A stretch of DNA of 9,264 nt from Candidatus Bathyarchaeota archaeon. Its GTDB lineage: Archaea; Thermoproteota; Bathyarchaeia; TCS64. Under the pieces are notes generated by a model. That model ran no database searches. It saw nothing but the letters and a program-made list of their open reading frames with translations, and had not been told where the DNA came from. Below, piece after piece: positions 1 through 6,063 of the stretch; position 1 is the first letter of the stretch, and every line of letters begins with the position of its first letter. The stretch is taken from NCBI GenBank assembly GCA_014729945.1, contig WJJC01000140.1, forward strand, positions 1 to 9,264, read 5' to 3'. A program made the translations under genes and the position numbers.

Positions 1-258
1 TACATTTTTACTCCGCCTAACCTTCACACTTTCATTAGACCTGTAATAATATTCTTGATCCTCTCCAAGAGAGTTAAATTCATCATAAAGACCGCCATCA
101 GACCCATTATAAATCATATTATAATGCGCATCAATACGCCACGTAAAATCAGAGCTCTCAGTAATAGGTGGCTTATAACCCCATATGAACGCAACTCCCG
201 TGATAACTAAGAGAAAAACTTGGATCAAAGAAAAGCATTTTTTCTGAAAAGGAGACAT
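1..258 (-). CDS. N-terminal part of a membrane-anchored protein of unknown function, running off the left edge
   Basis: Reading the minus strand from the ATG at 258, 86 codons stay open to the window edge with no stop. The product starts with a short basic stretch (MSPFQKKC) followed by a hydrophobic segment at about residues 9-27 (SLIQVFLLVITGVAFIWGY), which is a signal anchor or uncleaved signal sequence. After that comes a polar segment rich in Tyr, Asp and Asn (WRIDAHYNMIYNGSDGG at about 40-56), typical of an extracytoplasmic region. The start lies 24 bases after the stop of the zinc-ribbon gene on the same strand, so the two are probably co-transcribed. There is no strong ribosome site, only GTGG about 8 bases upstream. 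I do not recognise the family. The glycan genes next door make a cell-envelope role plausible, but that is inference. Confidence 0.6.
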   Translation of the reverse strand, partial: MSPFQKKCFSLIQVFLLVITGVAFIWGYKPPITESSDFTWRIDAHYNMIYNGSDGGLYDEFNSLGEDQEYYYRSNESVKVRRSKNV

Positions 259-282
259 ATTATCCACAATATGTTACACAAT

Positions 283-519
283 TTATAAGGAGTTTTTCCT
301 AAGATCCTTCAAACGATCCATAACCTCTCCTATACTAACAGACTTACGCTTAACATCAGAACCACATTTCTTACAGTAATACTCCTCGTGCCCCATAACC
401 CCCTCCCAGAGTTTACCTCCACATCTAGGACAAGTCACAGGTTCACTGGACATATTTATTACATGACGCTCGTGAGGTTCATAGTACTCAAATAAACTTT
501 CAATCTTTAACAGACTCAT
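283..519 (-). CDS. Small zinc-ribbon protein
   Basis: A 78-residue protein with one clear treble-clef/zinc-ribbon pair: CPRCGG (Cys30, Cys33) and CKKCGS (Cys49, Cys52), a four-cysteine site that should bind one zinc ion. The spacing of 15 residues between the knuckles is normal for small archaeal zinc ribbons. The segment between them (WEGVMGHEEYY) looks like the ribbon's beta hairpin. The C-terminus (VMDRLKDLRKNSL) should be a basic amphipathic helix. No other domain is visible, so the role could be nucleic-acid or protein binding and cannot be specified. The ATG at 519 is used because a TATA-like box lies about 25 bases upstream; an internal ATG at 453 would still keep the zinc site. It is first in a probable two-gene unit with the membrane protein downstream and is divergent from the glycosyltransferase at 642. 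Confidence 0.7.
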   Translation of the reverse strand: MSLLKIESLFEYYEPHERHVINMSSEPVTCPRCGGKLWEGVMGHEEYYCKKCGSDVKRKSVSIGEVMDRLKDLRKNSL

Positions 520-641
520 TGATATTCGATAATACGCTTCTATATCTGAACATTATCATTTGTATGTGTTTAAACAATACAGACACAGCAAAATCTGAAA
601 TATCTCAAATTCAATAACGAAGACACATCAATTTGATAAAC
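520..641. promoter_or_regulatory. Divergent promoter region between the zinc-ribbon unit and the glycan block
   Basis: This 122-base AT-rich gap separates two divergently read units. On the minus strand a TATA-like stretch (AGATATAG, about 540-547) sits about 25 bases before the zinc-ribbon ATG, which would suit a leaderless message. On the plus strand AAATATCT (598-605) lies about 40 bases before the glycosyltransferase ATG at 642, giving a leader of roughly 10-15 bases. A perfect 8-base palindrome GTTTAAAC is at 568-575, between the two boxes, and could be a regulator site or chance in AT-rich DNA. These are matches by eye to the archaeal TATA pattern only. Confidence 0.35.
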
Positions 642-1436
642 ATGAAGTACAGTGTTATCGTCACCACCTACAATGACGCAGAATACCTACCAGGTTGCTT
701 CCAATCCATAGAAAATCAAACACAAACCCCAGAAGAAGTAATAATCGTAAACGACAACAGCACCGATAATACTGAAAAAATAATCGAGAAATACTCCTTC
801 AAAAAAATTAACTCAAACGAACCCAAACACGGAGAAAGATGGCTAAACAGAGTCAGAGCATTCAAACTAGGCCTAAAATCAGTAGAAAAACCCACAGACC
901 TAGTACTCAAAATCGATGCGGATATAATCATACCAGCTAATTACGCAGAAAAACTAATACAAAACTACAACAATGACCCCCAACTGGGAGCCAGCAGCGG
1001 CATACAAAACCCAGACAAGTTTCACCCCCTACCAAGAAACGGAGCAATACTATACAAACACGAAGCAATACAAACCCCAGACGAAATAAAAGAAGTCTAC
1101 GCCTGGGACCGATGGATCCTACTCTGGCTCAAAGAAAAAGGATATCATCTATCTGTTGACGAAAACTTAAGATACACGGAACTCCGAGACAGCCAACTAA
1201 CCACAGAAGAAGCCAAGAGATCAGGAATAGTCAGACGACGTGAACATTACCCCATCAGAGGAGTACTAATCCAAGCCCTACTCCAAGGAGGACTTAAAAG
1301 CCTCGCTTTTCTCTACGGGTACATAATAGGAAAAGGACCAGAACGCCACAATAAAGAATTCATAAGACAATACTCATCAAAAGAGGAAAAAGAGAGAATG
1401 AAATATATCATAAAGCGACTGGGGATAAAGAAATGA
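642..1436 (+). CDS. Family 2 glycosyltransferase (GT-A fold), first of two paralogues
   Basis: A 264-residue inverting sugar transferase of the GT2 type, expected to move a sugar from a nucleotide donor to a glycan acceptor at the cytoplasmic face. The N-terminus MKYSVIVTTYND is the standard first beta strand and nucleotide-binding loop. VIIVNDNSTDNT (33-44) carries Asp38, and the metal-binding D-x-D is Asp92-Ala93-Asp94 in KIDADI. A conserved Asp156 (AWDRW) and Glu180 (YTELR) match equivalent residues in the second paralogue at 4956-5762. Residues about 204-232 are hydrophobic and may lie at the membrane; the tail is very basic. I chose the ATG at 642 because the alternative TTG at 633 adds only three residues before the conserved strand. 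The stop overlaps the next gene's ATG (ATGA), so the two are translationally coupled. Donor and acceptor cannot be read from sequence. Confidence 0.9.
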   Translation: MKYSVIVTTYNDAEYLPGCFQSIENQTQTPEEVIIVNDNSTDNTEKIIEKYSFKKINSNEPKHGERWLNRVRAFKLGLKSVEKPTDLVLKIDADIIIPANYAEKLIQNYNNDPQLGASSGIQNPDKFHPLPRNGAILYKHEAIQTPDEIKEVYAWDRWILLWLKEKGYHLSVDENLRYTELRDSQLTTEEAKRSGIVRRREHYPIRGVLIQALLQGGLKSLAFLYGYIIGKGPERHNKEFIRQYSSKEEKERMKYIIKRLGIKK

Positions 1437-2398
1437 AAACAGTATTCATACTTTGCGATACACTACGATACGATCACGTAACCCCTGAAATAATGCCAAA
1501 CCTACACAAAATGAGCCAAGAAGGAATAAACTACACCATGTTCTTCGGAGACGGTGGACACACTAAATGGAGTATGCCCCACTTTCTAAGTGGACAGAGA
1601 AACTATGACCTAGAAAACAGCTTCCCAAAAACCCTCACAGAACACAAAATAGAAAACAAAATCGTTCACAGCAACGCCGTACTAGTACGTGAAAAATACC
1701 AGGAATGCTTCAAAGAATACGTAGACATGGGAATGGAAAAAGACCCAGTAAAAACCGGGCTAAGAAGACAACTAAAAGACGTAGGCCTATGGCATAAAAC
1801 AAGACCCCTTAGAAGAGCAATCAGAGGAAAAAAGAATTTTAACGTTCCCTATCGAAGAGCAGAATCAATACTAGATATAGCACAGGGAAAACTCGATGAA
1901 ATACAAGACGGCTTCTTATGGGTACAATTAATGGACCCACACATACCCTACAGCCCACCAGAACTTGGTAACGTCGAGCAAACAGAAGCAATCAAACTCT
2001 ACGACCTAGTACTAAAATCCTTGAGGGAAGGGCACAAACTAAAACCAATCGAAGTAAAGAGACTCGAACAACTCTACGCAATGGAATGCACCTACATGGA
2101 TAAATGTATCAAGGAATTCGTAGAAAATAACAAGGAATGCTTGTTCTTCATATCCAGTGACCACGGGGACATGTTCGGAGAAAATTACACTTTCAGCCAC
2201 AGCCCAGGTCCCCATGGAGTAACACCTCAGCTAGGACACCTTCCGATGATAATATACGGACCTGAAGTACCTAGTAAAACATACACAGGCTACAACTGCA
2301 GCATAAACGTGGGAACCACAATACTAGACCTCTATGGAATAGACGAGGTATGTGGCTATGGAAGAAGTTTCCTCAAAGATATTTTCCAGAAAGAATAA
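1433..2398 (+). CDS. Alkaline-phosphatase/sulfatase-superfamily enzyme, cytoplasmic, serine at the nucleophile position
   Basis: A 321-residue member of the superfamily that includes sulfatases, phosphodiesterases and phosphoethanolamine transferases. Metal ligands visible are Asp9 in CDTLRYDH, Asp243-His244 in SSDHGD, and probably His261 or His269. DPHIPYSPP (168-176) is the usual substrate-side histidine motif. The nucleophile region is KWSMPHFLSG (45-54): Ser47 stands where sulfatases have Cys or Ser, but the Arg of C/S-x-P-S-R is replaced (S-M-P-H-F). This W-S/T-x-P-x form is common in sulfatase-like proteins of polysaccharide clusters and argues against a classical formylglycine sulfatase. 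There is no signal peptide or membrane segment; the chain starts directly at the first beta strand, so it should be cytoplasmic. It overlaps the glycosyltransferase by 4 bases, with GGGGAT a few bases ahead of the ATG as a possible weak ribosome site. A phosphotransferase, phosphodiesterase or sulfatase acting on a glycan intermediate are all open. Confidence 0.85.
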   Translation: MKTVFILCDTLRYDHVTPEIMPNLHKMSQEGINYTMFFGDGGHTKWSMPHFLSGQRNYDLENSFPKTLTEHKIENKIVHSNAVLVREKYQECFKEYVDMGMEKDPVKTGLRRQLKDVGLWHKTRPLRRAIRGKKNFNVPYRRAESILDIAQGKLDEIQDGFLWVQLMDPHIPYSPPELGNVEQTEAIKLYDLVLKSLREGHKLKPIEVKRLEQLYAMECTYMDKCIKEFVENNKECLFFISSDHGDMFGENYTFSHSPGPHGVTPQLGHLPMIIYGPEVPSKTYTGYNCSINVGTTILDLYGIDEVCGYGRSFLKDIFQKE

Positions 2399-2399
2399 C

Positions 2400-2452
2400 T
2401 CCAAAACCAATCTCTCATATAATTAATAAAATATTTAATAGATGTATCTGAC
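2400..2452 (+). promoter_or_regulatory. Possible TATA promoter for the sulfotransferase gene
   Basis: The 54-base gap holds an A/T-only run at about 2419-2440 containing TTAATAAAATATTTAA. Its centre is about 20-27 bases before the GTG at 2453, which fits a TATA box for a leaderless or near-leaderless message. No ribosome-binding sequence precedes the GTG. The call is by eye. Confidence 0.35.
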
Positions 2453-3346
2453 GTGTCCAAACCAATCAACATAATTTTCGAACACCTCCTAGAGAAAATA
2501 AAAAATTACAGCTGGTACAATGACAACTATATTTCGGACTCCACTCCAGTAATAATTGGTGGATGCGCCAGAAGCGGAACAACACTAATCAGGGTTATGC
2601 TCGACTCCCATAAAAATATCTACTGCGGCCCGGAAACAGGATTACTTTATACAAAAACACTAAACCCCACGAAATTAAAGAAAATCTCAAACCAACTCGA
2701 AATACCCTATAACGAACTAGTAAAGATGAAGCAAAACAGTATATCAAACATACAATTAATTGAAATGATTTTCACCGCTTTACAAAAGACGGCTGGGAAA
2801 AAACGCTGGGGAGAAAAATCTCCAATGAACGTCCTAGCTATTGATCGTATCTTCAAGTACTTCCCAAAAGCCCAATTCATTCATATGATACGAGACGGAA
2901 GAGACACCTCATGCAGCTTAAGACACTTTCCAAAACATAAAATGGTTGACGGTGAGATAATTGAGCTTGACACAAATAATCCCTTGAAGGAATGCATAGA
3001 ACGATGGGTTCATGACGTTCAAGAAGGCATGAAATGGCGTGGCGATCCAAGATATTACGAGATTAAATATGAAGACCTAATAATAACCCCTGAGGAAACC
3101 ATAAGACCTACACTGAATTTCCTCAAGGAACCATGGGACGCGAATATACTAAACTACTATAAAATTAAATCAACGACCAGAAAAAAAGAAAAAATGCCAA
3201 AAAACATCAAAGCCCAAAAACCCATAGACAAATCATCCTATGAGCGATGGAAAAACGAATACACCGAACATGACAAGAAACTATTTAAAAAAATAGCCGG
3301 TGAATTACTAATAGAGTTAGAATACGAAGAAGATAACAATTGGTGA
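2453..3346 (+). CDS. PAPS-dependent sulfotransferase (Sulfotransfer_3-like)
   Basis: A 297-residue cytosolic-type sulfotransferase, expected to move sulfate from PAPS to a hydroxyl or amine, here probably on a sugar. The 5'-phosphosulfate loop is GGCARSGTT (36-44), followed by LIRVMLDSH, a standard family start. The 3'-phosphate site is FIHMIRDGRDTSCS (142-155) with Arg147 and Ser155 as expected binding residues. GEKSP (120-124), KYEDL (205-209) and the C-terminal YERW (263-266) are also typical of the family. No signal peptide or transmembrane segment is seen, so it should act inside the cell before export. The start is GTG at 2453: a stop lies upstream in frame at 2420-2422 and the first internal ATG falls within the phosphosulfate-loop region. 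It lies between the sulfatase-like gene and the flippase, suggesting a sulfated surface glycan. The acceptor is unknown. Confidence 0.9.
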   Translation: MSKPINIIFEHLLEKIKNYSWYNDNYISDSTPVIIGGCARSGTTLIRVMLDSHKNIYCGPETGLLYTKTLNPTKLKKISNQLEIPYNELVKMKQNSISNIQLIEMIFTALQKTAGKKRWGEKSPMNVLAIDRIFKYFPKAQFIHMIRDGRDTSCSLRHFPKHKMVDGEIIELDTNNPLKECIERWVHDVQEGMKWRGDPRYYEIKYEDLIITPEETIRPTLNFLKEPWDANILNYYKIKSTTRKKEKMPKNIKAQKPIDKSSYERWKNEYTEHDKKLFKKIAGELLIELEYEEDNNW

Positions 3347-3410
3347 TCTATCGATTTTATTTATTACTTGAACAATCTTAAAGCAACTAGAAATAGAAAG
3401 GCAAACTTGT
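3347..3410 (+). promoter_or_regulatory. Possible TATA promoter for the flippase gene
   Basis: The T/A run TTTTATTTATTA at 3355-3366 lies 45-56 bases before the flippase ATG, which would give a leader of about 25 bases. AGAAAGG about 11 bases before the ATG is a weak ribosome-site candidate. The same T-rich run could instead act as an archaeal-type terminator for the upstream genes; sequence alone does not decide. Confidence 0.3.
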
Positions 3411-4967
3411 ATGGATGATGATTTCAAATACAACCTAAAACGCTCCGCAAAAGGAAGCGTTACTTTAGCTTTTTCCCAAATATTATCAACCATCTTGCTG
3501 GCTATTGGTATGGTCGTAGTAGCTCGTGTACTAGGTTCAAATAAATGGGGGCTTCTAAGCATAGCAAACTCCATTGTTACCCTAGTTCAGATATTCCAAG
3601 ACTTCGGGATAAAAGACACTCTAACCAAATACATCAGTGAAAACAAACACCTAGATAAGACAGGAAACGTTAAAATAATAATCGAATCCGGTCTTGCCCT
3701 TTCAATAACCTCATCCATCCTTCTAACCTCCCTTCTGATACTATCCGCTGATTATATCGCAAACACGTTCTACAATGCACCAGAACTCGGATATCTAATA
3801 AAACTACTATCAATAGCGCTAATCGGTAGAGCCCTCCTCTTTGCCTCCTATGGCGTAACAGAAGGCTATGAACGAATGGAGCTCAGAGGTGGGCTAAGAA
3901 TATTTTATACCTTTCTAAAGGGTATAGCTTCCCCTTTTCTAGTTCTACTAGGCTACGGCGCAATAGGCGGCGTTATCGGGGAAGCTGGGCCTATCCTACT
4001 TACAGGAATCTCTGGACTAATCCTCATCTATCTATTATATAGAAAAGAAAAAAGGACTGATACAGATATAAACCACAAACAAGCCCTAATCTTATTCCTA
4101 AGCTTTGGGGGTCCAATATATTTAGCAAATTTAGTTACAAGTGTAAGACCCCAAATCCTAACCTTTCTTCTAGGTATCCATGCTGGAGAGGAAATAACCG
4201 GTAACTTTACAGTAGTATTCTGGTTCTCAAGCCTCATCTCCTTTGTTTACCTACCCATCAGAACCACGATTTTTCCCCTTCTAAGCAAACTATCAGATAA
4301 AAGGGACTTAAAATTCGTTTATAGAAACAGTATAAAATACGCCAGCTTATTCATATATCCAATAGTTTTTACTATAATCGCGCTATCTAGACAAATTATC
4401 GAAGCCCTCTTTTCAACAGATTATCAATATGCTCCAACATATCTGAAACTGTATATGATTGTATATCTTTACACTGGAATAGGTTCACTCAGCAACATAC
4501 CTCTTCTAAACAGTCAAAAACTCACAAGAGAAACCCTCATAATACAGTTAATTCAATTTTCTGTAACCGTACTACCCTCGGTAATTATTATACCTAAATA
4601 TGGTGCTATAGGTGCACTAACCCTACTTGTAGCTGGAATAGGTGTTTCCAAAATATACGCCATAAAGCGTATACACACTATTTTCAATTTTTACCCTGAC
4701 TTTACTAGTTCAATAAAGTTATTCTTATCCGGACTCTCACTTTCCTTAATCATATGGTACACTTTTTCAAGGACCCTTTATAACCCCTGGATAGAACTAA
4801 TTCTAGGCGGAATTTTATCCCTGCTCCTTTACCTTGTTCTGGTTATATCGTTAAAAGTTCTTACTAAACAAGATTATAGACGGATAAAAGAACTAGCCCC
4901 TATTTTCGGTCCCTTTTCACCATATTTTAAGAATATAATTGAAAAAATCTCAAAATTAAGCCACTAA
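3411..4967 (+). CDS. MOP-superfamily polysaccharide/lipid-linked glycan flippase (Wzx/RfbX type)
   Basis: A 518-residue multi-spanning membrane protein of the MATE/Wzx (MOP) exporter superfamily, expected to flip a lipid-linked glycan to the outer face of the membrane. The N-terminus shows the family pattern: a short basic start, then GSVTLAFSQILSTILL, ARVLGSNKWGLLSIA (38-52) and DFGIKDTLTKYIS (64-76). Hydrophobic stretches suggest 12-14 helices, including about 15-38, 46-63, 94-112, 125-148, 165-188, 190-210, 224-243, 262-290, 308-330, 344-363, 376-394, 397-415, 434-453 and 459-484. Loops such as RKEKRTDTD (211-219) and the basic C-terminus fit the cytoplasmic side. Length is normal for the family. 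It follows the sulfotransferase with a 64-base gap and overlaps the convergent glycosyltransferase by 12 bases. Its cargo is presumably the glycan built by the neighbouring enzymes. Confidence 0.88.
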   Translation: MDDDFKYNLKRSAKGSVTLAFSQILSTILLAIGMVVVARVLGSNKWGLLSIANSIVTLVQIFQDFGIKDTLTKYISENKHLDKTGNVKIIIESGLALSITSSILLTSLLILSADYIANTFYNAPELGYLIKLLSIALIGRALLFASYGVTEGYERMELRGGLRIFYTFLKGIASPFLVLLGYGAIGGVIGEAGPILLTGISGLILIYLLYRKEKRTDTDINHKQALILFLSFGGPIYLANLVTSVRPQILTFLLGIHAGEEITGNFTVVFWFSSLISFVYLPIRTTIFPLLSKLSDKRDLKFVYRNSIKYASLFIYPIVFTIIALSRQIIEALFSTDYQYAPTYLKLYMIVYLYTGIGSLSNIPLLNSQKLTRETLIIQLIQFSVTVLPSVIIIPKYGAIGALTLLVAGIGVSKIYAIKRIHTIFNFYPDFTSSIKLFLSGLSLSLIIWYTFSRTLYNPWIELILGGILSLLLYLVLVISLKVLTKQDYRRIKELAPIFGPFSPYFKNIIEKISKLSH

Positions 4968-5762
4968 TCTCTTAACAATGTTTTTCAACTCCCAGCGTGC
5001 ATAATCGTTTATCCACTTCCTTGGAAACATGGATTCATCACCCCTGTAAAGCGCGTGAGATAATATCATTGTTAATGGCCCCAGAAACAATGGCAGTCCA
5101 TTAACTATGTTCTTACCTGCAGCAAGTCCAGTATGCCATAAAGGGAAACCCCACTCTGCACGGATTCTCCCTGATTGGCTCCACCTCGCTAAACCTGTCT
5201 TCACATTAGGCCGGGTCTCTGTGAATACGGCATCATAGTTGATCCTGGGTTTAAACCCATACATTATAGCCTTTAACGTGGCGTGTGTATCAAAACCGTT
5301 TCCAATCGTATAACCACCTATCGTATCCCAGCACTCACGGGTGAACATCTTCGCCGCATCACTTGGTCTATGTTTCTGCTGGTGCCACGTCATTGTGTTG
5401 GAGACTCCGCTGCTGATCCCAGTATTAGGATGCTCCCTGTGGTATTCTATCATTTTCTCCGCATAGTTACAAGGAATTAACGCATCGGCGTCGAGTTTAA
5501 GAAGAAATCTCCACCCTGGGTGTAACTGGGTGGCTTTCTTAACCCCCAGCATTATGGCGGTTGACTGGTTTACTCCACGTGTCGATATTCTAGGCTGGTT
5601 GCTGCGTATAACAACACAGTCGCTTCTCTCTATTGGTGGCTGACTCATATCATCTACAAGGATAAAGATAGCTGGTGGAATGCTCTGGTTTAGCACTGAT
5701 TCAATGTGTTTATCCAGCTTCTTCTCGTTACGTGCCGCTGTCACGGCGATGTAATCCTTCAT
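4956..5762 (-). CDS. Family 2 glycosyltransferase, second paralogue
   Basis: A 268-residue GT2 enzyme. The start MKDYIAVTAARNE is the first beta strand; ILVDDMS (34-40) holds the nucleotide-binding Asp37-Asp38; the metal-binding D-x-D is Asp91-Ala92-Asp93 in KLDADALIP. Asp158 (GNGFDTH) and Glu182 (FTETR) are likely catalytic or acceptor-side residues. The core KLDADALIPCNYAEKMI aligns with the equivalent core of the glycosyltransferase at 642-1436, and both end in a hydrophobic stretch (about 212-240 here) followed by a charged tail, so they are paralogues over their full length. I chose the ATG at 5762 over the in-frame ATG at 5786 because GGTGAG (5769-5774) lies six bases upstream of it and the extra eight residues precede the conserved strand. 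Its last 12 bases overlap the flippase gene tail to tail. Sugar specificity is unknown. Confidence 0.9.
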   Translation of the reverse strand: MKDYIAVTAARNEKKLDKHIESVLNQSIPPAIFILVDDMSQPPIERSDCVVIRSNQPRISTRGVNQSTAIMLGVKKATQLHPGWRFLLKLDADALIPCNYAEKMIEYHREHPNTGISSGVSNTMTWHQQKHRPSDAAKMFTRECWDTIGGYTIGNGFDTHATLKAIMYGFKPRINYDAVFTETRPNVKTGLARWSQSGRIRAEWGFPLWHTGLAAGKNIVNGLPLFLGPLTMILSHALYRGDESMFPRKWINDYARWELKNIVKRLVA

Positions 5763-5768
5763 AATATA

Positions 5769-5774
5769 CTCACC
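5769..5774 (-). promoter_or_regulatory. Shine-Dalgarno site that decides the glycosyltransferase start
   Basis: GGTGAG on the minus strand, six bases before the ATG at 5762, closely matches the archaeal 16S rRNA 3' end complement (GGTGA core). It falls inside the longer reading frame that would begin at 5786, which argues for the shorter protein. Confidence 0.7.
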
Positions 5775-5912
5775 TTGTAGATCCATGCTCTTAATTCATC
5801 ATGTGGTCTCTTGGTAACCGGCACATCCATATAAATTACAGCATACTATCATTCAAATTAAAAATAATTACCCTAATACCACTTAAAATAGCGGCATCAG
5901 CATCTATTTATT

Positions 5913-5959
5913 TTTTTTCCGTTATAGTGTGCTACTAGCTATAAGGAAAAAATTTTTCC
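5913..5959. repeat. Inverted repeat with a bulge, plus a second overlapping dyad
   Basis: The left arm TTTTTTCC-G-TTATAG (5913-5927) pairs with the right arm CTATAAGGAAAAAA (5939-5952): 14 matched bases, one unpaired G at 5921, and an 11-base loop at 5928-5938. The right arm is followed directly by TTTTTCC (5953-5959), which can pair with the same GGAAAAA, so GGAAAAA has two competing partners. TTTTTCCG also occurs twice in direct orientation (5914-5921 and 5953-5960). It lies between divergent promoters and not after a gene. It could be an operator, a structured leader or RNA element, or the remnant of a small mobile element. Confidence 0.6.
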
Positions 5960-6063
5960 GACTATTACCTGTAACTTATTATACGATTAGATGAGAAGAC
6001 CGGTGTTCCGGATTAACCATTTGTGTTATATCTCTTAACCGTTAATTATTCAAAGAACCTCTC

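Larger units (their letters stand above)
5763..6063. promoter_or_regulatory. 301-base divergent promoter region between the second glycosyltransferase and purB
   Basis: No convincing gene is present. On the minus strand AATTTATATGG (5828-5838) is a good TATA-like box; a start about 25 bases downstream would give a leader of about 45 bases carrying the GGTGAG site. On the plus strand two boxes could serve purB: TTATTATAC (about 5976-5984) and GTTATATC (6025-6032), the latter giving a leader of about 10 bases. A long imperfect inverted repeat occupies the middle (listed separately). A short CCGG-TGTT-CCGG dyad is at 6000-6011. purB has no ribosome site, so a very short leader is likely. Confidence 0.4.

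Noticed and set aside
633..641. TTG at 633 as the start of the first glycosyltransferase
   Set aside because: The ATG at 642 begins right at the conserved first beta strand; the extra three residues add nothing recognisable.
2429..2436. AAATATTT palindrome before the sulfotransferase
   Set aside because: Short and made only of A and T; it is adequately explained as part of the TATA-like promoter run.
6000..6011. CCGG-TGTT-CCGG hairpin before purB
   Set aside because: The stem is only four base pairs and does not extend, so it may be chance.
5991..6038. A 15-codon reading frame in purB's upstream region that could be a leader peptide
   Set aside because: There is no ribosome site, and the better TATA box at 6025-6032 lies inside it, so it would not be on the main purB transcript.
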